From Erythroxylum novogranatense (lineage: Eukaryota > Streptophyta > Magnoliopsida > Malpighiales > Erythroxylaceae): a stretch of 64,000 nucleotides of DNA. This document shows, piece after piece, positions 36,416 to 47,625 of the stretch. The DNA is taken from assembly GCA_029891385.1 (NCBI GenBank), contig CM057230.1, positions 32,443,402 to 32,507,401 of the forward strand. The letters are read 5' to 3'. A program made the position numbers and the translations under genes. Below the pieces are notes generated by a model. It had not been told where the DNA came from. It was given only the letters and a program-made list of their open reading frames with translations, and did no database searches. Position 1 is the first letter of the stretch, and every line of letters starts with the position of its first letter.

Positions 36416-36809
36416 ATCTCCCACTTGGCCCATATAACTTAATCATGGTTTAACAATATAACATAATATGCATATATTAAACTTAAATCCCTTTATTTTC
36501 TTTTAGCATAACATTAATCATAATTAAGTAATAAAACTAGAATGGATCATAGCGGTTGTATATCTATTAATGTGACATACTTCCTTCTATGCATCACAAA
36601 ACTAGTTCATGACTTAATATGATCTATTATGAGATATATCTTAACGGTTCAACAATAATGTCTTTGTAAAAGACAAATCCTGTTAACATTCACATAATCA
36701 TTCATGTATATATACTAACAATAAATAACAGGATCCAATTTCAGAAACAATATATATAAATGAGCTCAGAGTATCAAATACATAAAATACATAAATAATA
36801 ACATGTTGT

Positions 36810-38324
36810 TCAATCATGGTACCGAATGATGTCCATTCTTTCGACATGTTCACTAAATGTCTTCGGTGGCAATCCTTTTGTTAATGGATCTGCTATCATA
36901 AAATTAGTGCTAATATGTTCGATTGACACTCTTTGTTTCTGAACTTTTTCTTTAACGGCAAAGTATTTGATTTCCATATGTTTAGCACCCTTTGAATACT
37001 TGTTGTTTTTTGAAAAGAAGACTGTTGCAGAATTATCACAATAAATTTTCAGCGGCTTGGCAATACTGTCAAAAATTCCAAGTCCTAAAATAAAATTTCG
37101 CAGCCATAAACCATGAACCGTGGCTTCAAAGCATGCCACAAACTCAGCTTCCATAGTGGATGCAGCAATGACAGACTGCTTCGCACTCTTCCACGAGATT
37201 GCTCCTCCACTTAGAAGAAACAGATAGCCAAAAGTTGATTTTCTCGTGTCAACACATCCAGCATAGTCTGAATCTGAATATCCAATCACTTCAAGATGAT
37301 TGGATCTTCTATAAGTGAGCATATGATCTTTTGTTCCTTGTAAGTATCTTAAAACTTTCTTTCCAGCTGTCCAATGTTCTAATCCAGGATTACTCAGGTA
37401 TCTGCCTAGCATTTCAACAGCAAAACTGATGTCTGGCCTAGTACAGGTTTGAGCATACATTAAACTCCCAACAATAGATGCATAAGGAATTCTTTCCATT
37501 TCTGTGCGTTCCAATTCATTCTTTGGGCATTGCTTAAGACTAAATTTATCTCCTTTTTGAATTGGAACAACACTTGCGGAGCATTTATCCATATTGAATC
37601 TCTCTAAAATCTTTCTGATATATGCTTTCTGAGACAACCCTAACATTCCTTGTGATCGATTACGGAATATTTCAATTCCTATCACATAAGTTGCCTCACC
37701 CATATCTTTCATTTCGAAATTCTTATAGAGAAACGTCTTAGTCTCATGTAACAATCCAAGATCATTAGCAGCTAGTAAGATATCATCAACATATAGGACT
37801 AGAAATATCAATTTGCTCCCACTGATCTTTAGATATATACACCGATCAACAGTGTTTTCTTTAAAACCAAAAGAAGTAATGGTATCATTAAACTTGAGAT
37901 ACCATTGTCGGGAGGCTTACTTAAGTCCATATATTGATTTCTTAAGTTTACACACAACATTTTGTTTTCCTTTAACTAAGAAACCCTCAGGTTGATCCAT
38001 ATAGATTTCTTCCTCTAAATTTCCATTCAGAAAGGCAGTTTTCACATCCATCTGATGGAGCTCTAAATCATAATAAGCTACCATTGCCATAATAATTCTA
38101 AATGAATCCTTTTTAGAAACAGGAGAAAATGTCTCATTATAATCAACACCATTCTTTTGAGTATAACCTTTGGCGATAAGTCTAGCTTTATATCTATCAG
38201 TATTACCATTAGAGTCACGTTTGGTCTTGAAGACCCATTTACATCCGACTCTTTTACAACCTTCTGGTAATTCAACAAGATCCCAAACTTGATTGTTATC
38301 CATAGATTTTAACTCTTCTTTCAT
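36810..38324 (-). pseudogene. Copia reverse transcriptase and RNase H (one nonsense codon)
   Basis: Two long frames, 38324-37917 and 37811-36810. The first has NNQVWDLVELPEGCKRVGC, CKWVFKTKRD and HQMDVKTAFLNGNLEEEIYM. The second begins with LVLYVDDILLAAND (the YVDD catalytic box) and continues through the RT thumb (TRPDISFAVEMLGRYLSNPG) to RNase H (SDYAGCVDTRKS; SAKQSVIAASTMEAEFVAC; IYCDNSATVFFSKN). They are separated by a stop at 37917-37919 at a place where Gln is usual (SIYGLK, stop, AS), a CAA-to-TAA change, and a short frame in which the signal continues. The catalytic residues are kept, so this was recently functional. Confidence 0.95.
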
Positions 38325-38363
38325 GGCGTCTAACCATTTATTAGAATTTTCACTTTCAATGGC

Positions 38364-39791
38364 TTATAAAAACGAAACTGGATCGTTATCAATACCTAAA
38401 TCACCTTCTACTTCTTGTAAATAAACTACATAATCATCCGAAATTGCCGACCTCCTTTGCCTTTGAGATCTTCTTAATGCAATTTCATGTGGCTCATTCA
38501 CAATAGGTTCATTAACGGTGACTTCATTAGTTGGAGCTTGGTCATGCATTTGCGGCTCTTGATCATGCATTTGTTGTTCTTGTAAGTTGTTAAAATTTTC
38601 AACAACTCTAGGAACAAACATTTGAGAAGAAGTTATAGGCAAGAAAACTTGCGTTTTAACTTCTTGAATATTCACTTTCCGTGACTCTGAACTCCCACTA
38701 ATTTCTCCATTTTCGATAAATCTAGCATTTCCAGTTTCAACAATTCTTGTACTATAATTAGGACAATAAAATATATACCCTTTAGACTTTTCTGGATAAC
38801 CAATGAAAAAACCACTGGTTGCTCTCGAATCCAATTTCCTTTCATGTGGATTGTATATCTGTACTTCCGCCGGACAACCCCAAATATGTAGGTGTTTTAA
38901 ACTAGGTTTCCTACCAGTCCACAGTTCAAAAGGTATCTTTGGAACTGCTTTATTAGGAACCCTATTTAATAAATACATGGTAGTTTTTAATGCATACATC
39001 CACAGTGATGATGGTAGAGAACAATGACTCAGCATACTCCTAACCATATCCATTAAGGTACGATTGTGCCTTTCTGCTACACCATTTTGTTGTGGTGTAC
39101 CTGGCATTGTGTATTGAGCACATATACCACGTTTTTCAAGAAATTTAGCAAATGGGCCAGGACATTGTCCACTTTCACTATATCTTCCATAATATTCACC
39201 ACCTCGATCAGATCAGACAATTTTTACTTTTCTATCTAATTGCCTTTCACGTCATTTATAAATACTTCTAAAGCATTTCTTGTTGAGATTTTCATGAAGC
39301 AAATAAATATATCCATAACGTGAAAAATCGTCAATGAAAGTGATGAAAAACTTATCTCCATTAAATAATGGAACATCAAAAGGCCCACATATATCAGTGT
39401 GTATAATTTCAAGGAGTTGTGTACTTCTTGTGGCTGCTTTCTTAATTGTGTGTTTTGTATGTTTGCCCTTAATACAATTTACACAAATTCCAAGATCAGT
39501 AAAATCTAATTATGGAAGAATTTCATTCTTTACTAATCTGGTCATTCTATCTTTTGATATATGACCCAAACGTTTATGCCACAAGTAAGCTGAAGTTTCA
39601 TTTATAAAACTTCTTTTAGTACCAACATTATGATGCAAGGTCAACAGGGTTTCAGTAAAAAGGTTATCAAGCCTTAATTTGTACAAACCATCACAGAGTA
39701 TACCAGAACCAATAAGGTAATTATGTTTGAACAAACTAAAACATCCATTGCCAAATTTAAAGGAATATCCAACAGTATCAAGTTTTGACAA
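38364..39791 (-). pseudogene. Copia integrase (broken)
   Basis: 39791-39510 encodes the pre-integrase zinc-binding part (HHNVGTKRSFINE, YLWHKRLGHISKDRM). The catalytic core between 39509 and 39108 is legible but interrupted, including a TGA at 39213-39215 directly before SDRGGEYYG, where Arg (CGA or AGA) is usual. 39107-38364 has the end of the core ([20 protein letters not shown], with the catalytic Glu) and the C-terminal GKPS-like part ([20 protein letters not shown]). A further stop at 38364-38366 separates it from RT. An integrase would be truncated. Confidence 0.95.
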
Positions 39792-39803
39792 AGAAACTAA
39801 GTT

Positions 39804-40947
39804 TCAAGAAATTGTAGGAACATAAAGGGTTTCGAAAAGATCTAAATGATGTCCTGTGTCTAAAATCAAACGGTAAGTTCCAATGGCTTCAACTGTAGCT
39901 TTGGCTCTATTTCCCATGAAGACGAATTTTTCATTTGGATTTATGGTTTGGATCGTAAGGAATCCCTGCATCGTATTAGTAACATGAGTGGTACATCCAC
40001 AATCAATCCACCAAGTATTATAAGGAACTTCTGCTAAATTAGATTCGAAACATACTAAAGGACTAGGCTTACCTTTCTTTTCGAACCATGCCTTACGTTT
40101 CAGACAATCCTTCTGATAGTGTCCAGTTTTCTGACAGAAATGACATCTATCATTCTTTGGTTCCTTCTTAGAGATTGAAGTTGATGCATTACCCTTATGT
40201 AATACATCCTTTCCCTTTCTTTTCTCCTTTTTGAACTTCTTTCTAGCTCCTTGATTACCCACGAGATTAATTGAGTGAATCCCTTATTTCTTAAGCCTTG
40301 CTTCCTCTTGAATAAGCATACTTTGTAGTTCATTCATTCACATTCCATTTGTCTTTAATAGTATTGTAACTCATTTGGAATGGACCATACTCAGGAGGTA
40401 ACGAATTAATAATGAATTGCACAAGGAAACTTTCACTCAATTCCATTCCCATGGATCTTAATCTTGCTGCTGTATTTATCATTTCAGTAACATGCTCATG
40501 CATGGTACGAGATCCATCAAACTTTATGGTGGTCAACATACCCATTAAGGTTCCAGCAAGAGACTTATCAGTAGAATCAGACTGAGAAATATCTTTAACA
40601 AGCTTAAGATACTCCTTAGCATTTTCAGTATTGGGAATTGTAGCCTTAATATTGCTAGCCACAGTAATTTGCATAAACATTAAACTTAGTCTATTTGATC
40701 TTTCCCAACGTTCATGAAAAGACCGTTCTTCTGCACTACTATTATTAGTAAGTGCAACGGGCTTATCATTTTGGAGTGCCAAGTCAAGATCTAGGATTCC
40801 TAAATTAAACTGAACTTGTTCACACCATTCATTAAAGTTAAGCCCATTAAACTTTATAATAGACGAAGCTTGCGATTGGATAGCAATAGAATTGAATGCT
40901 GCAAAATTTATATATAAGAAATACTCTACGTATATGCTTTGAATCAT
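39804..40947 (-). pseudogene. Copia gag with zinc knuckle, and protease start
   Basis: 40947-40330 encodes the UBN2-type gag domain (FNGLNFNEWCEQVQFNLGIL; DKSLAGTLMGMLTTIKFDG; NSLPPEYGPFQMSYNTIKD). A frameshift near 40265-40330 separates it from 40262-39804, which holds a basic stretch, the knuckle CHFCQKTGHYQKDC (exact CX2CX4HX4C) and the protease active-site region WWIDCGCTTHVTN. Copia proteases normally have DSG there, so the Ser is replaced by Cys. The gag start is taken as the ATG at 40945-40947. Confidence 0.95.
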
Positions 40948-41544
40948 AATTTAAATACGTAATCAAAATTAAATAATAAATATCTTAACAATAAACATAT
41001 ATTGTGGTTTTCCTTTGGGTAAAACAACAATATATTAAACACATAAATTGATGCTTAGTAATATTCACATAATTGATAATCATGCATACTCGATTAGATA
41101 TATTAGTTATCTTTGGATATACTAAATATATCTAATAAAGTATTCTAATTAATCACAATTATACTCATTGATATAAAATTAACTAATCAACCTTTGGGTG
41201 ATCCTTAAATATTTTAGTATCAATGAATTTTAATATACCAATTAAAAATATCATTATGTCATTGCAATCATAAGCATCACATTATCATGGGTAATTATAT
41301 ATCTATTTTAATTTGATATTTATAAAATATTCTAATTCGCCACTTTGATGACTAACAAATTATTTATTATATAAATATCAAATTAAATAATTAATAATAG
41401 AAGTTATATTGAACTAATTCTTGTTCATACATATAAGCACTCTATTATATTAACAATCATTAACGTATGATGCTAAAAAAAATTTTCATCAAAGTTTACA
41501 ATTAAAACCTACGGTATTTAATAGCATAATAAGCAATTAAAACC

Positions 41545-41730
41545 TGTTGTATTTAATGACACAAGAGGCATTTAATGCATCAAAAGTAGCGACATTTAAT
41601 GACACAAGAGGCATTTAATCATCACAGCAACTCATGAAAGTAGACATAATGAAGCATTTAAAGAATCACGGCAACTCACGGTGGAAGTAGACATATAATG
41701 AAGCATTAAAGAAGCATGCTTAAAGAAACA
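41545..41730. repeat. degenerate direct repeats in the Copia leader
   Basis: ATTTAATGACACAAGAGGCATTTAAT occurs twice (about 41548 and 41592). A longer unit (CAACTCA...AAGTAGACATA...AATGAAGCATT) occurs twice between about 41629 and 41712. They lie in the untranslated leader between gag and the primer site. Confidence 0.75.
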
Positions 41731-41834
41731 AATAAAATACGTACATGAGAGAATGAACGAGAGAAACACAATCAATCAATGAGAGAGAGAAAGTGTTATA
41801 TCCATTAATGAAACATCGTTACCGAAAAAACATA

Positions 41835-42133
41835 CTCCTTCCGTTTTATAATAAAAGTCATTTTAGATACATTTTAATCATTCAAAATAAGTGTCATTCT
41901 TGACTTTGTATGCATGTTTATAACTTTTCTTTCAAAATTAATTTTTTATTTCTCTCTCATCTTAATTATACAAATCACAATTTCAAGGTAATTTTTCTCA
42001 CAACTTCATTTAAGATACTGATTACCGAGGTAATTTTATGAAAATATTAATAAAGATATATCTATAATTTTATTAACTTTTTTAATAAACGTATTTTTTT
42101 TCTAAAATAACCCTTATTATAAAACGGAGAGAG
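41835..42133. mobile_element. Stowaway-like MITE inside the Copia leader
   Basis: About 32-bp terminal inverted repeats begin CTCCTTCCGTTTTATAATAA (left) and CTCTCTCCGTTTTATAATAA (right, reverse complement). Both are flanked by TA (41833-41834 and 42134-42135), the target duplication of Tc1/mariner-type elements. The element is 299 bp, AT-rich and non-coding. The CTCC-TCCG start is the Stowaway signature. Confidence 0.9.
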
Positions 42134-42450
42134 TAAAATAAAAGAAAGCATTTACGAGGAATGCAATTAATGGCTTTGTTCATGCCATTTACGTATTCAC
42201 TTGGCAGGGAAGCATTTAATGTTCTCTTTCCTTTCCTCCAGTATCTTGGTAACGTGAGTTTTATTTGGAAAACCAAACCATTATCACGTTTCATATATAC
42301 GAAGGAGAGAAGACATGACTGTTTCCGTTTAAAACCAAAACATACCGTAACTGATAATGAAAGCACTATAAAATCTCTTTTGGATCATGTAAGTAATTAT
42401 AGGATAGTAAGTCGTGATATAAGATCGTTGATAGAAAATTATTGATTCTC

Positions 42451-42463
42451 AAATCCGATACCA
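42451..42463 (-). other. Copia primer-binding site (degraded)
   Basis: The minus strand reads TGGTATCGGATTT two bases after the LTR end (42466). It differs at a few positions from the initiator-Met tRNA site TGGTATCAGAGC. Confidence 0.7.
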
Positions 42464-42465
42464 AA

Positions 42466-42775
42466 TGTTAATACTTTTTTGCATGATAAAATTCAGGATC
42501 TTAGAATATAATAAATTTTTACAATAATATATGCGTACCTTGATCCATCTTATATCTAAAACTTGATAATCTTCTGTAATCTTCTCAAAATATCCTCTAG
42601 ATTTTGTTTTCTCTCTCTTTGCCTTTGTTTTGTAACTTTCCGTATCTTTGGATGGAGAGACATATGGAAGACTTTATAGGTAGAAAAAGAGGGGTAGTTA
42701 TTTGTTTAAAATTCAAGCAACACCTCCTTTTATTAACATTATCTTTACATTCCATCAATGTAAATACATCATAGT
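42466..42775 (-). mobile_element. 5' LTR of the Copia element, first part
   Basis: This is 310 bp matching 35996-36305. It is interrupted after ATCATAGT (42768-42775) by the hAT element. The remaining 110 bp of the LTR are at 46279-46388. The two parts together are exactly 420 bp, the length of the other LTR. Confidence 0.95.
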
Positions 42776-45700
42776 CAATGACGGAACCACGTTGTAGGCC
42801 CCCCTTTAAAATTTTTTTATATATAATTATTTACTAAAAAAATTGAAAAAAAAAAAATTGGTCTGTTGTTGCTTTGCGTTTCACTTTAAGCAAAGAATTC
42901 AATAGCTGCGTGCAGCATAACGTAACGTTATGGCTATCTGCGTTTTAACTTTTAAAGCAAAACGCTGCGTTAAGTTTTAACAAGAGGGTTTTCAAGCAAC
43001 AAGAGGTTAAGCAAAACGTTGCGTTAAAAAATTAAACGCATACACGCTAACGCAGACGGCAGCAAAGCAACAAGAGGGTTTTTAAGTTTTAACAAGTTTA
43101 ATAATTGTCTTTTCAAGTTTTAAAGCAAAACGCATACACTGATACACAACGCAGACGACAACAACAAGAGGGTTTTTAAGTTTTAACACAACACAACACA
43201 AGCTTAATTGTCTTTTCAAAACGGTGTTCTTTGGCGTAAAAGCAGAAACGGTGACGGCACAACGTGAAGGACTGAAGGGTTTTAAGGTTTTCAAGCGTAT
43301 CTCATGGTAAAATTTATGATAACTTCACCTTGAGTAAATTTAAATAGATGAATCTTAAAGGCATCATTATCCAGTTCAAAAGAAGCCTAAACCAGAATTG
43401 ATTGATTCTTAAATTTTTTTTTTTTTGTTGTGATTACTAATTGAGTTATTGCCTTATTTGTATGTAGGAATTAGGATATTGATTGATGATTAAGACTTGA
43501 GAACAATGAGAAGCTAATTTCACCATTAAGATTCAAGTTATTTAAGGTACGTATACCAGTGAGTCTGGGTGGTGGCTCCCAACGAGCCTGGGCGGTGGCT
43601 TATGTGTTATGTCTGTTATTATTTAAATTTTAGTGTTCATTTGTTTGAATGTGTCTCATAGTTTGTATGCTATTTAATTATAGATATTAAAAAATGTATG
43701 TATTTACAGGATTTTGAACAAATAAATTCATGTAGTATTCTTATTTTTATGATAGATATCATGTTGAAAGACACCAAAATTCATGTCTTTTTTAAAAGAA
43801 AGATTACAGAAAGTTCTGATGCAACTCAAGAACAAGAATCGATCTCTAATTATAAACCTTCTGAGCCATCTGAGGATCGTGCTACCAAAGCTTTAAGAGT
43901 TGAAGCCAATGCAACTTTTGATATTAATTTCCTAGAGCGTGATCCCGGCTTAAGACGACAAATATGTGAATATGTTGTTGATCAACGTGATGAAGTTAGA
44001 AGAGCTTATATTAAAGCTGGTCCATATCAAGATTTGCTTTCAACATATCCAAAATCTAATGAAAAGCACTCACGTAGCTTCCAATCATCATGGTTCAAAC
44101 TATTCCGTCTTGGTTGGAATATTCACCGCTAAAGATGCTGCATTTTGTTTGCCATGTTATTTGTTTTCGCACAAAATGGACCTTCTAGATGTGAAGCATT
44201 TATCGTCCATGGATTTCGCTCTTGGAAAAAGTGAGAGATGGTAAAAGCGTGCATTTTGGCACATATTGGAAAGGATCTCACATCTTGTCATCGAAAAGTG
44301 AGAGAGCTTGATAGATCTCATGAATCAACCATCACACATAGTGCAAAGGTTTGAAAGGTTTACATCTCAACAAATTGCGGATAATGACTTCAATTAAAAG
44401 CTTCAATTGAAGTTGCTAGATGGCTTGCATATCAAGGATGTGCTTTCAGAGGTAATGATGAGAGTGCAACATCAACGAATCGTGGAAATTTTCTTGAATT
44501 ATTAAATTTCATATCCACTTATAATGAAAAAGTAGCAGAAGTTGTGAAAAAAGCTCCCTTGAATGCCTCATATACATCACCACAAGTGCAAAAGGAAATT
44601 TTACATGTCTTGGGAATCAAAGTGAAGAATGCTATCCGTGAAGAAATTGGTGATGGTAAATTTTGTATAATTGTTGATGAAGCTCGGGATGAGTCTAAGA
44701 AGGAGCAAATGTCTATTGTCTTGAGATTTGTTGATAAAAAAGGTCTTGTGCGAGAACGATTCTTTAGGTTAGTTCATGTTAAAGATACTGCTGCATTGAC
44801 ATTAAAAGAGGGAGTTTTCTCAGTTTTATTACATCATAATCTTGATGTTCAAAACATTAGAGGACAAGGCTATGATGGTGCAAGTAATATGAGAGGGGAA
44901 TGGAATGGATTGCAAGCTCTAATTTTAAAGGAGTGCTCTTATGCTTACTATGTTCATTGTATGGCACATAGGCTGCAATTGGCTTTAGTTGCGAGATCGA
45001 CGGAAGTTATCCCGATTCATCATTTTTACAAAATTAAATTGTATTGTTAATATTGTTGGGGCATCATGTAAACGCAACGACCAACTGAAAAGTCGCTTAC
45101 GCTGAAAATATTGCTCATTTACTTCATTGTTAATGAACTTGAGAGTGGAAAAGGCTTGAATCAGATTGGCACTTTACAAAGAGTAGGAGACACTCGTTGG
45201 AGTTCTTATTTGAAATCTGTTTCAGTTTGATAAACATGTTTAGTGCTACTTGTGAGGTTTTATTGAATATTATTGAAGATGGAGCTACATCGGCTCAACG
45301 TGGAGAAGCGGATGCGAGATATGAGGCACTAACCTCTTTTGAATTTGTTTTTATTTTGCATCTCATGAGAAAGATTTTGGAGATTTCTAACTCACTTTGT
45401 CAGGCTTTACAACTCAAATCTCAAGACATACTGAATGCAATGCACTTAGTTTCGTACACAAAGTCACTTATCCAGAATTTGAGAGATGAAGGGTGGGAAG
45501 AATTGCTTTTAGAAGTGAAATATTTTGTGAAAAGGTTAATATACAGGCTAGATTTGAATGCTCTTTATGTTGCTAGAAGAGGAAGGGCTCGTCATGAACA
45601 AGATGAAATTTTATTAGAACATCATTATAAAGTTGACATTTTCAATGCAGTGATTGACTCTCAATTGCAGGAATTGAACAATAAGTTCAATGACCACACG

Positions 45701-46270
45701 GTAGAGCTCCTTATTCTCAGTTCAGCTTTAGACCCAAAGGAGATCCGTAGGTCATTCAGGGTTGATGATATTTGCAAGTTAGTACAAAAATTCTACCCAC
45801 AGGATTTTGCAGAGTATGACATGCTATAGTTGAGGACACAATTTGAGCACTTTAATCATGCAACACAAGTTCCGAATTTGAAAACTTGGTAACCATTTCG
45901 ATTTGTGCCAATGGTTGGTGAAAACTAGAAAATCGAAAATTTTCCCTTGTTTATAGAGTGGTTACTTTGGTTCTCACTCTCCCGCTTTCTCTGACTACAA
46001 CGGAGCGATCATTTTCATTATGAAAATTGTGAAGACGAGATTTCGTAATAAGATGGAAGATGAATATCTCTCGATTGTTTATTAGTGTTTATTGAAGAGA
46101 AATTGTCGAAGCAGTTAGTATGATTTATTGATAGATGATTTTCGTGATCTAAAAGAACGGTGTGTTGCATTTTGATTATTTATTAATAATATTATATAAT
46201 TGTATTATTTTTTTGCATTTAGATGTTGGCCCCCGGCTTCCCCTTAGAGTTGAGTCTGGCTCCGTCCCTG
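42776..46270 (+). mobile_element. hAT DNA transposon, 3495 bp, inserted in the Copia 5' LTR
   Basis: Terminal inverted repeats: left CAATGACGGAACCA, right (reverse complement) CAGGGACGGAGCCA, 11 of 14 matching. An 8-bp target duplication flanks it, ATCATAGT (42768-42775) and ATCATAAT (46271-46278), one mismatch. The other Copia LTR shows the single uninterrupted ATCATAGT. Eight-bp duplications and CAGGG..GGAGCCA-type ends are hAT features. The interior holds one decayed transposase gene. Confidence 0.95.
43698..46084 (+). pseudogene. hAT transposase (TTF/MYM zinc-finger type), frameshifted
   Basis: The gene reads along the plus strand in pieces. 43698-44132 holds the N-terminal region (PGLRRQICEYVVDQRDEVRR). 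43966-44244, in another frame, holds the zinc-finger-like end AKDAAFCLPCYLFSHK. 44544-45050 holds the catalytic core (CIIVDEARDESKKEQMSIVL with the first Asp; IRGQGYDGASNMRGEWNGLQ with the second; CMAHRLQLALVA). 45197-45829 holds the C-terminal helical part (TSAQRGEADARYEALTSFEF). About 46000-46080 holds a broken dimerisation end (TTTERSFS, then KTRFRNKMEDEYLSIV). Frameshifts and stops near 44130, 44240, 45050 and 45829 rule out a working transposase. These proteins are often labelled zinc finger MYM-type in plant annotations. Confidence 0.9.
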
Positions 46271-46278
46271 ATCATAAT

Positions 46279-46388
46279 ATTTATTTTAATTAAACCTAAT
46301 ATCTCTTATTCAAATAACTAATGGGATTTAATATACTTATATGATTAAACCAAAATACATGGGCCACATATAATGAAATTATCTAACA
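46279..46388 (-). mobile_element. 5' LTR of the Copia element, second part
   Basis: ATTTATTTTAATTAAACCTAATATC and onward continues the Copia LTR after the hAT element and its duplicated target, ending ATCTAACA at 46388. TAAAA follows, the target duplication of the whole Copia element. Confidence 0.95.
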
Positions 46389-46955
46389 TAAAAAAGTTGT
46401 AGAAGTTTAATTGAAGAAAGAGATTAAGAATAATTTTTACGATTTTAATATTACTTTAAAATTTTGAGTAATTTGCATTTTAATTGGCCATTTTGAGTTT
46501 TAGAAGTTGTTAATAATAATCGGATTGGCTAACTAATCATTTCTCGAGTAATTCAATTGAACCAACAAGTCTAATTCAAATTTTAATTCATTATAATTTT
46601 CTTGATAAATATCACCTTTAAAATCCATGAAATAGGATTTATCAACTCAAAGAGAAATATGAGATGCTTCAAAATCAAGTGAGCCTGGTTCAAACCAACG
46701 ATTTCATATATTGGATTTACATCCTATAATTAAAAAGTATTAATTGTGGAGGTGCTTTGTAACACTTTGACGTTTGACACTTAAGAATTAAGGAACAAAC
46801 ACTGTCTAGTTTAATGTACATAACTCATCGACGTAGGCATAATGACTTGACCTTTTGATTTTGGCTTGAGAGCTACATTAAATTTGTTTGTTTCACTTTT
46901 ATTTTTATTTTTTTATTTTTATTTTTAAATTTAATTTTTTTTTGTTCGTTTAAAT

Positions 46956-47222
46956 AAAGATAGCAATTGAGCTTGAACTTGGCTTAATCCAAGTCAATAG
47001 GCTAGCTCGGGCCTTGAGCCCAATTTTCCTAAAAAATAAGCCTCGAATTTTCAAGGCTGACTTAACTTAAGGTTGATCTTTATATGCAAAACTATGTTGC
47101 TTAGGCGTGTTAAATTGAAAGAAAAATTGACTAGACCAAGTTGGGCTCGAGCTGCCTCTGCCCTGGTCAGATTCGAGTTCGGGTTTGAGCTCAGACTTGG
47201 GCCAACTCATTGTCATCCTTAT
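46956..47222. repeat. fold-back repeat with GGGCTCGAGC-type words
   Basis: The ends are imperfect inverted repeats (AAAGATAGCAATTGAGCTTG at the left; reverse complement of the right end TAAGGATGACAATGAGTTGG). The interior is rich in GGGCTCGAGC, GAGCCC and GGGCC words. This is the pattern of small plant DNA-transposon derivatives. The superfamily is not determined. Confidence 0.4.
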
Positions 47223-47625
47223 ATTTGAGTTTTTTGTTTATTTTTTTTCCAGTTTTAAAAAATTATGAAAATTATAAAAATTATAATTTGTTTTTGTCTA
47301 TGTTTTGTTACTATCAACTAAATATATATTACTTAACTATTTAATATATTAATTTTAATAAGAATTATGAATAATTTAATTTTACTTACTAATTTTATTT
47401 AATTTTATAATTAAATTAAATAATTATTAATAAATATAAATAAATTTAAAATATCTTCAACATATATAAATTTAAAATAAAATGAATTAATAATTAAAAT
47501 ATATTTAGAATAAATAATAATTTATAAAAAGTTAGTTTTAAATATTATTATAAAATAAATAATTTTATTAATAATTTGTAAGTAAATATTATATAAGATT
47601 TAATAATTTACAAACACATGAAAAT
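47223..47625 (+). repeat. very AT-rich dispersed repeat, copy 1
   Basis: About 400 bp at more than 85 percent A+T. Read forward it matches the reverse complement of about 55270-55735 in several words of 15-20 bases, such as AATTATGAATAATTTAATTTT and TTTAAAATATCTTCAA, in the same order. Such agreement over hundreds of bases is more than composition alone would give. It is non-coding. Confidence 0.6.

Larger units (their letters stand above)
35996..46388 (-). mobile_element. complete Ty1/Copia retrotransposon carrying a MITE and a hAT element
   Basis: LTRs of 420 bp bound the element: 35996-36415 (3' LTR) and 42466-46388 (5' LTR, split by hAT). Both start TGTTAATACTT and end ATCTAACA on the plus strand. 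The flanks give a perfect 5-bp target duplication, TAAAA at 35991-35995 and 46389-46393. Internal order on the minus strand is primer site, leader, gag, protease, integrase, RT, RNase H, which is the Copia order. About a dozen differences separate the two LTRs over 420 positions, so insertion is fairly recent. Without the hAT the element would be about 6.9 kb. Confidence 0.95.

Noticed and set aside
43082..43294. 70-codon minus-strand frame inside the hAT element
   Set aside because: It lies in the repetitive subterminal region with AAAACGC/GCGTTTT words and is antisense to the transposase. It is not a gene.
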